A stretch of DNA of 64,000 bases from VAZQ01 sp963756715 (GTDB taxonomy: Bacteria; Pseudomonadota; Alphaproteobacteria; Rhizobiales; Xanthobacteraceae), in NCBI GenBank assembly GCA_963756715.1, contig CAVWOV010000019.1, forward strand, positions 372,001 to 436,000, given 5' to 3'. A program made the translations under genes and the position numbers. The notes below the pieces were generated by a model. The model had not been told where the DNA came from and did not search any database. It saw nothing but the letters and a program-made list of their open reading frames with translations. How positions within the stretch are numbered: position 1 is the first letter of the stretch; each line of letters begins with the position of its first letter. This document shows, one piece after another, positions 1 through 8,150 of the stretch.

Positions 1-28
1 AATGCTCTTCGAGTGCGACCACGCGCAT
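1..28 (-). CDS. Amidohydrolase family protein, N-terminus only (runs off left edge)
   Basis: Nine codons are present, reading M-R-V-V-A-L-E-E-H. This resembles the start of many ACMSD-like amidohydrolases, whose first strand ends in a metal-binding E-E-H or H-x-H. A strong ribosome binding site (GGAGGAGG) lies 9 bases before the ATG, which is the main reason to call a gene here. It follows RidA and another amidohydrolase on the same strand after a 152-base gap in which I see no gene. Family assignment from nine residues is tentative. Confidence 0.45.
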
Positions 29-180
29 CGCCGACGTCCTCCTCCGGTTAGTTTCTCAGTTGTCGCACCCATGGCGGGCCGCCAGCAAGCGGGCCCACGG
101 CGGAAATGGCTGCGCTTTCTCTGATCGTTTCTCTCGGCCTTGGCGGCCGTTCTCCCGCGCCCCATACGGCATGCCGATGC

Positions 181-576
181 TTACACCGCGGCAATCGCCT
201 CGATTTCGAGAAGGAAATTCGGATTTGCCAATCCGCGAAGGATGCACAACGTACTCCCGGGCGGATGCTTGCCGAAATACTCCTGCAGAATACCGCGCGC
301 CTTCGGCACATCGTGCGGGCTGCAGATGTAGATCGTGATCTTGGTCACGTCGGAGAGCTTGGCGCCTCCTGCGGCAAGCGCATGCTTCAGGTTCTTCATC
401 ACCAGCTTGGCCTGCGCCTCGAAATTGTCCGGCGGCAACACCTTGCCGTCGGTGTCGGCAGCGACCTGCCCGGCGCAGAACACGAGCTTCTTGGCGCCCT
501 CGGCCGTCACCACGTGGGAGTAGCTTGAGAATGGTTTCGAAATGTTCTTCGGATTGATCCGCTTAATCTTGGCCAT
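181..576 (-). CDS. RidA/YjgF-family protein (reactive imine/enamine deaminase-like)
   Basis: The product is 131 residues, the usual length for the cytosolic trimeric Rid family, whose best-known members hydrolyse reactive enamine/imine intermediates. The C-terminal signature L-E-I-E-A-I-A and an arginine in I-L-R-G-L at the position of the family's substrate-binding arginine are visible. Many Rid paralogs lie in catabolic operons with less certain substrates. The start has a G-rich ribosome binding site (GGGGCAGGAC). It lies 33 bases downstream of an amidohydrolase gene on the same strand, so the two are probably co-transcribed and may act on the same amide or enamine pathway. The exact subgroup cannot be told from the sequence alone. 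Confidence 0.9.
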   Translation of the reverse strand: MAKIKRINPKNISKPFSSYSHVVTAEGAKKLVFCAGQVAADTDGKVLPPDNFEAQAKLVMKNLKHALAAGGAKLSDVTKITIYICSPHDVPKARGILQEYFGKHPPGSTLCILRGLANPNFLLEIEAIAAV

Positions 577-609
577 TGTCCTGCCCCTGTTGTTTTCGCC
601 GCCGTGCGC

Positions 610-1635
610 CTAGTTTGCCAGCCCGAGCAGCGTTGCGGCGTTCGTCGCCACGATCTGGTCTTTCTGCTGGTCCGAAAGCGTATCGACCTCGCGCACGAAT
701 TCGACCGGCTTCATCTCGCCCACCGGATAGTCCGATCCCAGCACCACGCGATCGGCCCCGACCTTGTCGACGAGATGCTGCAGCACCGGCCGTTCGTAGA
801 CGCAGGAATCGTAGTAGAGCATCCGCAGATAGTCGATCGGCGGTTTGGTCATGTTGACGCGCGTGTTGGCCTTTTCGAGGTAGTTGCGATCGATCCGGCC
901 CATGTAATACGGCATGTATCCGCCGCCGTGCGAAATACAGATCCTGAGCTGCGGGTGGCGCTCCAGCACCCCGTCATAGATCAGCGACGAGATCGCCATC
1001 GCTTCCTCGAATGCCTGCCCGACGCTGTTCCAGAGATGAAACCGCTTGAAGCGCGGGTCGCGATTGCCGCCCGGATGGATATAGATGACGGCGTCCAGTT
1101 CCTCGGCCTTAGCCCAGAACGCCGCAAGCTGCGGATCGCCAAGCTCCAGTCCGCCGGCGGTCGACGAAATGCCGACGCCGCGCAGGCCGAGATCGCGCAC
1201 GCAGCGCTCCAACTCCGGAACGGCAAGCGACGGCACGTGCAGCGGCAACGTGCCGAGCCCGATGAAGCGGTCCGGCCGCTCAGCCACCACCCGGGCGATC
1301 CAGTCGTTGGTGGTCCTTGCGAGCCGCAGGCTCGTCTGCGCGTCGGCCCACTCCAGGCCCTGATGTACGAGGCTCGCGGTCAGTACCTGAACATCGACCC
1401 CCATGGCATCCATCTTGGCGAGGCGGTCGGTGACGTCGCTCATCCGGCCGAGCACGAAACCGCCACGCGCCCTGATCTGCTCGCGCATCTCGTCGGTGAC
1501 GCCCGGATCGGTCGGCAACTCGGAGAAGATGTTGTGCTCGGCGGCGACGCCATACACCTCGGGCACCAGGATGTGCGCATGAAAGTCGATCACCGGCCGG
1601 CGTGCACCGCCGGTCGTTGCCGATGTCTCGGTCAT
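610..1635 (-). CDS. ACMSD-like metal-dependent amidohydrolase/decarboxylase
   Basis: A 341-residue TIM-barrel amidohydrolase of the family of 2-amino-3-carboxymuconate semialdehyde decarboxylase. Metal ligands appear in order: D-F-H-A-H near residue 20, I-Y-I-H-P in the middle, I-S-H-G-G-G about two thirds along, and G-S-D-Y-P near the C-terminus. These enzymes hydrolyse or decarboxylate ring-cleavage products and related acids; the substrate here is unknown. AGGGA precedes the ATG. It is the first gene of a minus-strand unit with the RidA gene. The divergent FAH-family gene starts 134 bases away across a region with a clear palindrome, which suggests one regulator for both directions. Confidence 0.88.
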   Translation of the reverse strand: MTETSATTGGARRPVIDFHAHILVPEVYGVAAEHNIFSELPTDPGVTDEMREQIRARGGFVLGRMSDVTDRLAKMDAMGVDVQVLTASLVHQGLEWADAQTSLRLARTTNDWIARVVAERPDRFIGLGTLPLHVPSLAVPELERCVRDLGLRGVGISSTAGGLELGDPQLAAFWAKAEELDAVIYIHPGGNRDPRFKRFHLWNSVGQAFEEAMAISSLIYDGVLERHPQLRICISHGGGYMPYYMGRIDRNYLEKANTRVNMTKPPIDYLRMLYYDSCVYERPVLQHLVDKVGADRVVLGSDYPVGEMKPVEFVREVDTLSDQQKDQIVATNAATLLGLAN

Positions 1636-1655
1636 TTCGTCCCTATCCGGCCGTT

Positions 1656-1687
1656 GATACTACCCTTCGATACAATCGTATCGTATC
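1656..1687. promoter_or_regulatory. Palindromic operator candidate between divergent genes
   Basis: The core reads CGATAC-AATC-GTATCG, a perfect inverted repeat, and is flanked by one more GATAC on the left and one more GTATC on the right. It lies in the short gap between the amidohydrolase (minus) and the FAH-family gene (plus). Such symmetric sites typically bind GntR- or IclR-type regulators of catabolic genes, but no regulator gene is in the window, so the binding protein is unknown. Confidence 0.45.
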
Positions 1688-1769
1688 ATGAGCCGCCGAC
1701 ATGGGAAGAAGGCACTGACACGAAGTCGCCACTGATATAACGTCGCGCTGTCGGCCGGGGACAATCAAA

Positions 1770-2693
1770 ATGGCAAAATACAAGCTGGTGACCTATCAGT
1801 CGCCGCAGGGGCCGCGCGCCGGCCTGGTCGTCGGCGAGACCGTCTTTGACCTCGCGGCCATCACCGGCCGGTCATCCTATGTGACCATGCTGGATGTGCT
1901 GCGCGACTGGCCGTCGGCGCGAGACGTCTTGCGGAACGCCGCCGATGGCGCGGCTGGCAAGAGCGGTGGCTTTCCGTTACGTGACACCAAGCTGCTGGCA
2001 CCAGTGCAGACGCCCAGCGGCATCTTCTGTGCCGGCGCCAACTTCACCGACCACATGATGGAAATGGCCAAGGTGCAGAACATCGCGCCGGAGCCCGATC
2101 CGCACAGCGTCGGGCTCAATCCGTGGCATTTCATCAAGGCGATGCATTGTCTTGCGCCGCCCGACAGCACGATCAAGCTGCCGCCTTACTCCAAGATGGT
2201 CGACTGGGAGGCGGAACTCACGGCGGTGATCGGCACGCCGGCGCGAAACGTACCTCTCGCACGTGCGCTCGATCATGTCGCCGGCTACACTATTGCTAAT
2301 GACCTCTCCGCGCGCGACCTGACCAAGCGCCCGCACGTCTCCGATACCTCACCGTTCAAATTCGACTGGCTCGGTCAGAAGAATTTCGACGACGCCTGCC
2401 CGCTCGGCCCCTGGATCGTGCCGGCGGAGGACATTCCCGATCCGCAGAACGTCGCCCTCAAGCTGTGGGTGAACGACGTCATCAAGCAGGACTCCCACAC
2501 CAGCAAGATGATCTTCACGCTCGCCGAGCAGATCGCACATATCTCGACGATGATCACACTGCAGCCCGGCGATCTGATCCTGACCGGCACCGCCGCAGGG
2601 GTCGGCCTTGCCCGCAAGGAGTTCCTCAAACCCGGCGATGTCGTGAAGATCTGGATCGAAGGCGTCGGCACGCTCACCAATACCTGCGCCTAG
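1770..2693 (+). CDS. Fumarylacetoacetate hydrolase (FAH) family protein
   Basis: A 307-residue FAH-fold enzyme. The metal-binding acidic residues are in the segment W-E-A-E-L-T-A-V-I-G, and the family signature G-P-W-I-V with the later L-I-L-T-G-T-A-A-G-V-G is present. Members hydrolyse C-C bonds in ring-cleavage products or act as hydratases, decarboxylases or isomerases on oxo-dicarboxylates. The reaction cannot be fixed from sequence. It is divergent from an amidohydrolase across a palindromic site, which fits a small catabolic regulon. The ATG lacks a strong ribosome binding site but matches the expected family N-terminus. Confidence 0.9.
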   Translation: MAKYKLVTYQSPQGPRAGLVVGETVFDLAAITGRSSYVTMLDVLRDWPSARDVLRNAADGAAGKSGGFPLRDTKLLAPVQTPSGIFCAGANFTDHMMEMAKVQNIAPEPDPHSVGLNPWHFIKAMHCLAPPDSTIKLPPYSKMVDWEAELTAVIGTPARNVPLARALDHVAGYTIANDLSARDLTKRPHVSDTSPFKFDWLGQKNFDDACPLGPWIVPAEDIPDPQNVALKLWVNDVIKQDSHTSKMIFTLAEQIAHISTMITLQPGDLILTGTAAGVGLARKEFLKPGDVVKIWIEGVGTLTNTCA

Positions 2694-2898
2694 TGGCCCT
2701 CGCGTTGCCTGGCCTGTCTTGGCGCGGATTGCACCCCATCAGGCAGGCAGCGCCTCCGGCTCCAATGACGCGCCTAATTTCTAGGCGCGCCCAAGGGCTA
2801 GGCAGGGACCGCCGGGAAACTGCCAAGCCGCCGACCACGCAATTCCGGTCGTCTCCAACGCGGCCGGAATCTTTCATAAAATTCAATGCTTGCCGGGC

Positions 2899-2913
2899 TG
2901 GCACAATCTTTGC
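2899..2913 (+). promoter_or_regulatory. Sigma-54 (-24/-12) promoter for the nirA-type operon
   Basis: The sequence TGGCAC-N5-TTGC matches the sigma-54 consensus with the correct spacing, and TG follows the -12 box. It lies about 80 bases before the start codon of the siroheme reductase. Sigma-54 control is typical of nitrogen assimilation genes activated by NtrC, so the site argues for a nitrite-related role. The rest of the gap from 2694 onward holds no gene that I can see. Confidence 0.65.
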
Positions 2914-2991
2914 TGCTTTGCAGCATAACGCGCGGGCACGCGGCCGACCGCCCAACATGCTCGCGCGTCCCGGGTGCTCAAGAAGGGACCG

Positions 2992-4764
2992 ATGTCCGGC
3001 GAGTTCGATCCTGAGCAGAAGCGCTACCTGGAAGGATTCGTCGCAGGCCTGCAGATCGCCAAGGCAGCCCGCGGCGGCGTTGGCGCGCCCGCGACTGCGG
3101 CAGCGGCCGAAACCAGCGGCCCGGAGGCCGATGCGTTCCGGGCGCAGAACCGCGTATTGAGCAGCGGCGGCAAGCTGTCCGATCAGGAGAAATTCAAGCG
3201 CGAACTCAATCCGCTCGATGGCTACGAGCGGCTCAAGGCGCAGGCTGCCGCCAACGAATATCCCAAGCCACCCGACAATTTCCGCTGGCGTTACTTCGGC
3301 CTGTTCTATGTGGCGCCGAACCAGAACTCCTATATGTGCCGGCTGCGCATCGCCAACGGCATCCTCACGCATTGGCAGTTCGCCGGCGTCGCCGATCTCG
3401 CGGAGCGTCTCGGCGGCGGTTACGCCCACGTCACCACGCGCGCAAATCTCCAGGTCCGCGAGATCGAGGCCAAGAATGCCGTCGCAATGGTCGAGGGCGT
3501 CCAGGACCTGGGCCTCTCGTCGCGTGGCTCCGGCGCAGACAATATCCGCAATGTCACCGGCACACCGACCGCCGGCATCGATCCGCAGGAGTTGATCGAT
3601 ACGCGGCCTTATGCGCGCGAATGGCACTTCCACATCCTCAACGAGCGGGCGATGTATGGGCTGCCGCGCAAATTCAACGTCGCATTCGACGGTGCCGGCG
3701 TCATCCCGGTGCTGGAGGACACCAACGACATCGCCTTTCAAGCGGTCGAGGTGAAGGACGGCTTCGGCGTCGAACCTGGCGTCTGGTTCCGGCTGCTTCT
3801 CGGCGGCATCACCGGCCATATGGACTTCGCCCGCGAAACCGGCGTCGTGGTGCGGCCGGCAGATGCGACCAAGGTGGCGGACGCCGTGGTACGCGTCTTC
3901 ATTGATCACGGCGACCGCACCGACCGCAACAAGGCGCGGCTCAAATACGTCATCGACCGCCTGGGTATCGACAAGGTCGTCGCGCTCACCGAGGAGAAAC
4001 TCGGCCGCAAGCTTGACCGTGTGAGCGCGGATGCGCTGCTGCCGCGTCCGGCGTTCGACCGCCTGGCCCATATCGGCGCGCGCTCGCAAAAGCAGCCGGA
4101 TCATCACTGGATTGGCATCGTCCTGCCGGTCGGCAAAATGACGGCCGAACAGATGCGCGGGCTTGCCGCAATCGCGCGGGATATCGGCGATGGCGATATC
4201 CGCCTCACCGTCTGGCAGAACCTCCTGATCTCGGGCGTCCCGACGGAAAAAGTGCGGGACGCCGAGGCGCGGATTGAAGCGCTCGGCCTCTCGACGCGGA
4301 CGAATTCCATCCGCGCCGGGCTCGTGGCCTGTACCGGCAACGCCGGCTGCAAGTTCGCGGCGTCCGATACCAAGCGCCACGCCGAAGAGATCGCGCGCTG
4401 GTGCGAGACCAGGATCACCCTCGACGGCCCCGTGAACATCCATCTCACGGGCTGTCATCATTCCTGCGCGCAGCACTACGTCGGCGATATCGGGCTGTTG
4501 GCCTGCAAGGTGCAGACCTCCGAGGACGGTGACGCCGTCGAGGGCTATCACGTCTATGTCGGTGGCGGCTTTGGACCAGATGCAGCGGTCGCCCGCGAAA
4601 TCTATCGCGACGTCAAGGCAGAGGACGCCCCGGTAGCGATCGAGCGGGTGCTCAAGAGCTATCTCGCACACCGGACATCGCCGCAGGAAAGCTTCCTTGC
4701 GTTCGCACGGCGGCACGAGGTCGACGCACTCAAATCGCTGGCAGCGGGCGAGGCCGTCGAATGA
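2992..4764 (+). CDS. nirA: NirA-family siroheme/[4Fe-4S] nitrite or sulfite reductase
   Basis: A 590-residue assimilatory six-electron reductase that would reduce nitrite to ammonium (or sulfite to sulfide) in the cytosol. It shows the family's duplicated half-domains. The cofactor cysteines are A-C-T-G-N-A-G-C (about C447 and C453) and G-C-H-H-S-C (about C488 and C492), the C-x5-C and C-x3-C pairs that hold the [4Fe-4S]-siroheme centre. I choose the ATG at 2992 because AGAAGGG sits just ahead; an in-frame GTG six codons earlier would overlap that site. The next gene, an Fe-S/FAD reductase, overlaps its end by 4 bases, and cysG, which makes siroheme, follows. The sigma-54 promoter upstream favours nitrite over sulfite, but this is inference. 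Confidence 0.85.
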   Translation: MSGEFDPEQKRYLEGFVAGLQIAKAARGGVGAPATAAAAETSGPEADAFRAQNRVLSSGGKLSDQEKFKRELNPLDGYERLKAQAAANEYPKPPDNFRWRYFGLFYVAPNQNSYMCRLRIANGILTHWQFAGVADLAERLGGGYAHVTTRANLQVREIEAKNAVAMVEGVQDLGLSSRGSGADNIRNVTGTPTAGIDPQELIDTRPYAREWHFHILNERAMYGLPRKFNVAFDGAGVIPVLEDTNDIAFQAVEVKDGFGVEPGVWFRLLLGGITGHMDFARETGVVVRPADATKVADAVVRVFIDHGDRTDRNKARLKYVIDRLGIDKVVALTEEKLGRKLDRVSADALLPRPAFDRLAHIGARSQKQPDHHWIGIVLPVGKMTAEQMRGLAAIARDIGDGDIRLTVWQNLLISGVPTEKVRDAEARIEALGLSTRTNSIRAGLVACTGNAGCKFAASDTKRHAEEIARWCETRITLDGPVNIHLTGCHHSCAQHYVGDIGLLACKVQTSEDGDAVEGYHVYVGGGFGPDAAVAREIYRDVKAEDAPVAIERVLKSYLAHRTSPQESFLAFARRHEVDALKSLAAGEAVE

Positions 4765-6408
4765 GTTCGCCGCACATGCCGCTGCCCACGCTCATTCCGG
4801 AATCGGCGCCGTTCAGCGCAGAGCAGCGCGTCTGGTTGAACGGATTGTTCGCCGGCCTGCTGGCGCTCGAACCTGGCGTCACGCCGCTATCGCTGGAGCA
4901 GGCCGCCGCAATGTTTCCGGGTGGCCTCGACCTCACGGGAAACGCCGCAAGCAGGCGCCGCGGAGGAAGACGACGACGCGCCCTGGCACGATCCCGCCAT
5001 GGAACTTGCCGAACGCATGAAGCTTGCCGAAGGGCGTCCCCTGCGCCGCCGGTTGATGGCGGCAATGGGACAACAGGACTGCGGACAATGCGGATACAAT
5101 TGCCAGGACTATTCCGACGCCATCTATTCGCAAAAAGAGGAAAAGCTGAATCTCTGCGTGCCCGGTGGCAAGGAGACCACCCGCATGCTCAAGGCGTTGC
5201 ACCAGGAGTTGGGCAGTTCGCCGCCGCCTCCAGCAGCCAAGGCACCGAACGCAACGATCCCGTCTGCCGCTGCTACGGCTGCACCGGCCGCCGCGCCCGG
5301 ATGTTCGCGCGAGAGCCCCGCCGAGACCCGCTTTCTGTCTCGCACCCGTCTTAATAAGCCGGGCTCCGCCAAGGAGACCTGGCACATCGAATTCGACTTG
5401 ACCGGATCTGGCATCGACTACGCCGTCGGCGACGCATTCGGCGTGTTCGTCGCGAACGACCCAGCCCTAGCCGACGCAGTGATCGCGGCGCTTGGCGCAC
5501 CGGCGGATTTTCCGATCGGCGGACGCACGCTACGAGAGACCTTGATCGATGGCGTCTCGCTGGGCACCGCACCCGACATGCTGTTCCAGTTGTTTTCCTA
5601 CATCTGCGGCGGCGAGCGCCGCCGCAAGGCGAACGCGCTGGCCTCCGGAGAAGACCCGGACGGCGATGCCGCAACGCTCGATGTGCTGGCCGCGATCCAC
5701 AAGTTCGCCGGCGTTCGCCCTGATCCGGAAGCATTCGTCGAAGCGCTCGATCCCCTGCAACCGCGGCTCTATTCGATCGCGTCATCGCCGCAGGTCGACC
5801 GCAACCGCATGGCGCTGTGCGTGGACACCGTGCGCTATCCGATCAAAGATCGGACTCGCCTCGGTGTCGCGTCAACCTTCCTGGCCGAGCGCATCAATCC
5901 CGGCGATCCGCTGAAGGCTTACGTGCAGAAGGCGCACGCCTTCGGCCTCCCTGCCGATCCCGCCATACCGGTCATCATGATCGGTCCCGGCACCGGCATC
6001 GCGCCGTTCCGCGCCTTTCTGCATGAGCGCATGGCGACCAAGGCGCCGGGCCGCAACTGGCTGTTCTTCGGCCATCAACGCAGCAACACCGATTTTTTCT
6101 ACGAGGACGAACTCGCCGGCATGAAGGCCGCACAGGTTCTCACTCGGCTTACGCTCGCTTGGTCGCGCGACGGCGACCAGAAAATCTATGTCCAGGATCG
6201 CATGCGCGAGGTCGGACGTGACCTGTGGGCATGGCTTGCTGACGGCGCGCACATCTACGTCTGCGGCGACGCCAAGCACATGGCGCGGGACGTCGAACGC
6301 GCGCTGATCGATATCGTCGCAACCTTCGGCGCACGCTCGACCAACGAAGCCGTGACGTTTGTGGCCGACCTGAAAAAGAGTGGCCGCTATCAACAGGATG
6401 TGTATTGA
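4761..6408 (+). CDS. Fe-S/FAD/NADPH reductase, CysJ-like (frame-disrupted)
   Basis: This encodes the probable electron donor of the preceding siroheme reductase. After a short N-terminal segment comes a four-cysteine motif, C107-x2-C110-x4-C115-x16-C132 ending in C-V-P-G-G, like the [4Fe-4S] domain of RnfB-type proteins. A ferredoxin-NADP reductase module follows, with R-L-Y-S-I-A-S-S for FAD, G-P-G-T-G-I-A-P-F for NADPH and the CysJ-type C-terminus Y-Q-Q-D-V-Y. The CysJ flavodoxin domain is absent. The frame breaks once at about 4949: one extra A in G-C-A-A-G-C. Removing it joins the two halves smoothly. The N-terminal half overlaps the previous stop by 4 bases, which supports a translationally coupled operon. 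Confidence 0.8.
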
Positions 6409-6457
6409 GCGCCGGATCGAGCCAAGGGCGTGGTGATCGTCGAAGTGCAGGCCTTGT

Positions 6458-7982
6458 ATGAACGCCCCACGCGTCCCCACTGAAGCCCGCGAGCCGCGCA
6501 TGGAGGCGCTCGCCCGCCTGCCGATCTTTTTCGCGCTTGAAGGCAGGCGCGTGATCGTCGCCGGCAATGGCGCGCCGGCTGCCTGGAAAGCGGAACTGCT
6601 GTCGGCGTCGGGCGCGAAGGTCGATGTATTTGCCGGAGACGCCCTGCAAGGAATTGCAGGACGTCGCCACGCAAGCTCCGCGCGGTCCGATCACGCTTCA
6701 CACCCGTAGCTGGACCGTTTCCGATGTAAGCGGCGCCGCGATCGCGGTCGGTGGTTTTGACGACGAAAGGGAAGCCGCTCGCTTTGCCGACGCGGCGCGC
6801 GCGGCCGGTGTGCCGGTGAACGTCATCGACAAGCCAGCCTATTGCGACTTCGCCTTCGGCTCCATCGTCAACCGCTCGCCGCTCGTGATTGGTATTTCAA
6901 CCGACGGCGCGGCGCCGGTCTTCGCTCAGGCAATCCGCGCCAGGCTCGAAGCCATGATCCCGCGCGGCTTCTCCCGCTGGGTCGGGGCGGCGCAGCGCTG
7001 GCGCGCCGCGGTGAAATCTTCAGGTTTGCCGTTTTCGGCGCGGAGAAAATTCTGGCAATCGTTTACAACTTTCGCGATCACGCATCCGAACCATGAACCC
7101 GCGCAAGAGGATTTCGACCGCCTCCTCGGCGATACCCGCAACGATCCGCGCTCCGCGCAAGCCGGCTCGGTCACGCTCGTGGGCGCCGGCCCGGGCGATC
7201 CGGAACTGTTGACCTTGCGTGCGGTACGCGCGCTGCAATCGGCGGACATCATTCTGATCGATGATCTCGTCGCACCGGAGATCCTGGACTTCGCCCGTCG
7301 CGAGGCGAAGAAAATGATGGTCGGCAAGACCGGCTCCGAACCATCCTGCAAGCAGGATGAGATCAATGCTCTGATGGTCACACTCGCCAGGGCGGGCAAG
7401 CGCGTGGTCCGTCTCAAGGGCGGCGATCCGATGATCTTCGGCCGCGCCGGCGAGGAGATCGCTGCGTGTCGCGCGGCGGGGATTCCAATCGATATCGTTC
7501 CAGGAATTACGGCGGCCCAGGGCGCGGCATCACGGCTTGCGGTATCGCTGACGCACCGCGGCGACGCACGGCGACTGCAGTATGTCACCGGTCATAGCGA
7601 GAAGGGCCGTTTGCCGGACGATATTGACTGGCGCAGTCTCGCCGATCCCACCGTCACGACGGTCGTCTACATGCCGAAGAAGACGATTGCGGAGCTTGCG
7701 GAGCGCGCGATCGCTGGCGGTCTTGCACCCGATACGCCAGCCGTTGCTGTTGCGTCCGCAACACGCCCGAGTGAGACGGTTGTCGCTGGGACAATCTCGA
7801 ATATCGGTGCGAAGCTTGGCGAATTGCGGGACCTTGGCCCGGTACTGGTGTTCGTCGGGCGCGCATTTCGCGATTTTGCAAATACAGAGCACGCCATCAT
7901 GCCCGGTCTTGACCCGAGCATCCATCAAAAGAGAAGTGTGTCGTGCGAAGAGGATGGATTACCGGGTCAAGCCCGGCAATAA
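6458..7982 (+). CDS. cysG: Siroheme synthase CysG (frame-disrupted)
   Basis: A trifunctional enzyme making siroheme from uroporphyrinogen III. The N-terminal precorrin-2 dehydrogenase/ferrochelatase part has the NAD-binding segment E-G-R-R-V-I-V-A-G-N-G. The C-terminal methyltransferase starts with V-T-L-V-G-A-G-P-G-D-P-E and contains V-V-R-L-K-G-G-D-P-M-I-F-G-R. One extra base near 6635 (GG in GCCGGAGAC) shifts the frame between codons 59 and 61; correcting it gives a continuous family-like protein. It follows the nirA and flavoprotein genes, matching its role in supplying their cofactor. The last 28 or so residues are not family sequence but translation of a dispersed palindromic repeat that has replaced the original stop. 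Confidence 0.85.
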
Positions 7983-7983
7983 C
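7897..7983. repeat. Dispersed imperfect palindromic repeat at the 3' end of cysG
   Basis: Two arms, beginning near ATGCCCGG(T)CTTGACCCG and ending in its approximate reverse complement CGGGTCAAGCCCGGCAAT, flank a short centre. Repeats of this kind are very common between genes in Bradyrhizobium relatives. Here the left arm is read as the C-terminal tail of CysG. It separates the convergent cysG and CocE-type genes. Confidence 0.7.
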
Positions 7984-8150
7984 AACCGAAGAACGGATGG
8001 CGGACTTCGGCCCCGCGACGCTAATGAAAATCGGCCCCGCCAGCGCTTTCTGCGCGCAAGCCGGCGCCAGAGCGGCATGGTCGGACGTTGCGGCGGCGCA
8101 CTGGGGGTCATAGGGGCGTTCCGCGCACACCCGGCGCGGTGATCGTCGGC

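Noticed and set aside
604..1740. Long open frame on the plus strand opposite the amidohydrolase
   Set aside because: It is a shadow: high-GC coding DNA leaves the antisense frame open. The minus-strand protein has clear metal motifs.
2674..4716. 680-codon open frame on the minus strand opposite nirA
   Set aside because: Arginine/alanine-rich with no motif; the plus-strand NirA has all four cofactor cysteines.
4921..5000. Programmed +1 frameshifting in the flavoprotein, ureC and others
   Set aside because: No slippery sequence with stop codon or stimulatory structure is shared; the breaks are at varied short homopolymers in unrelated genes, which fits sequence error better.
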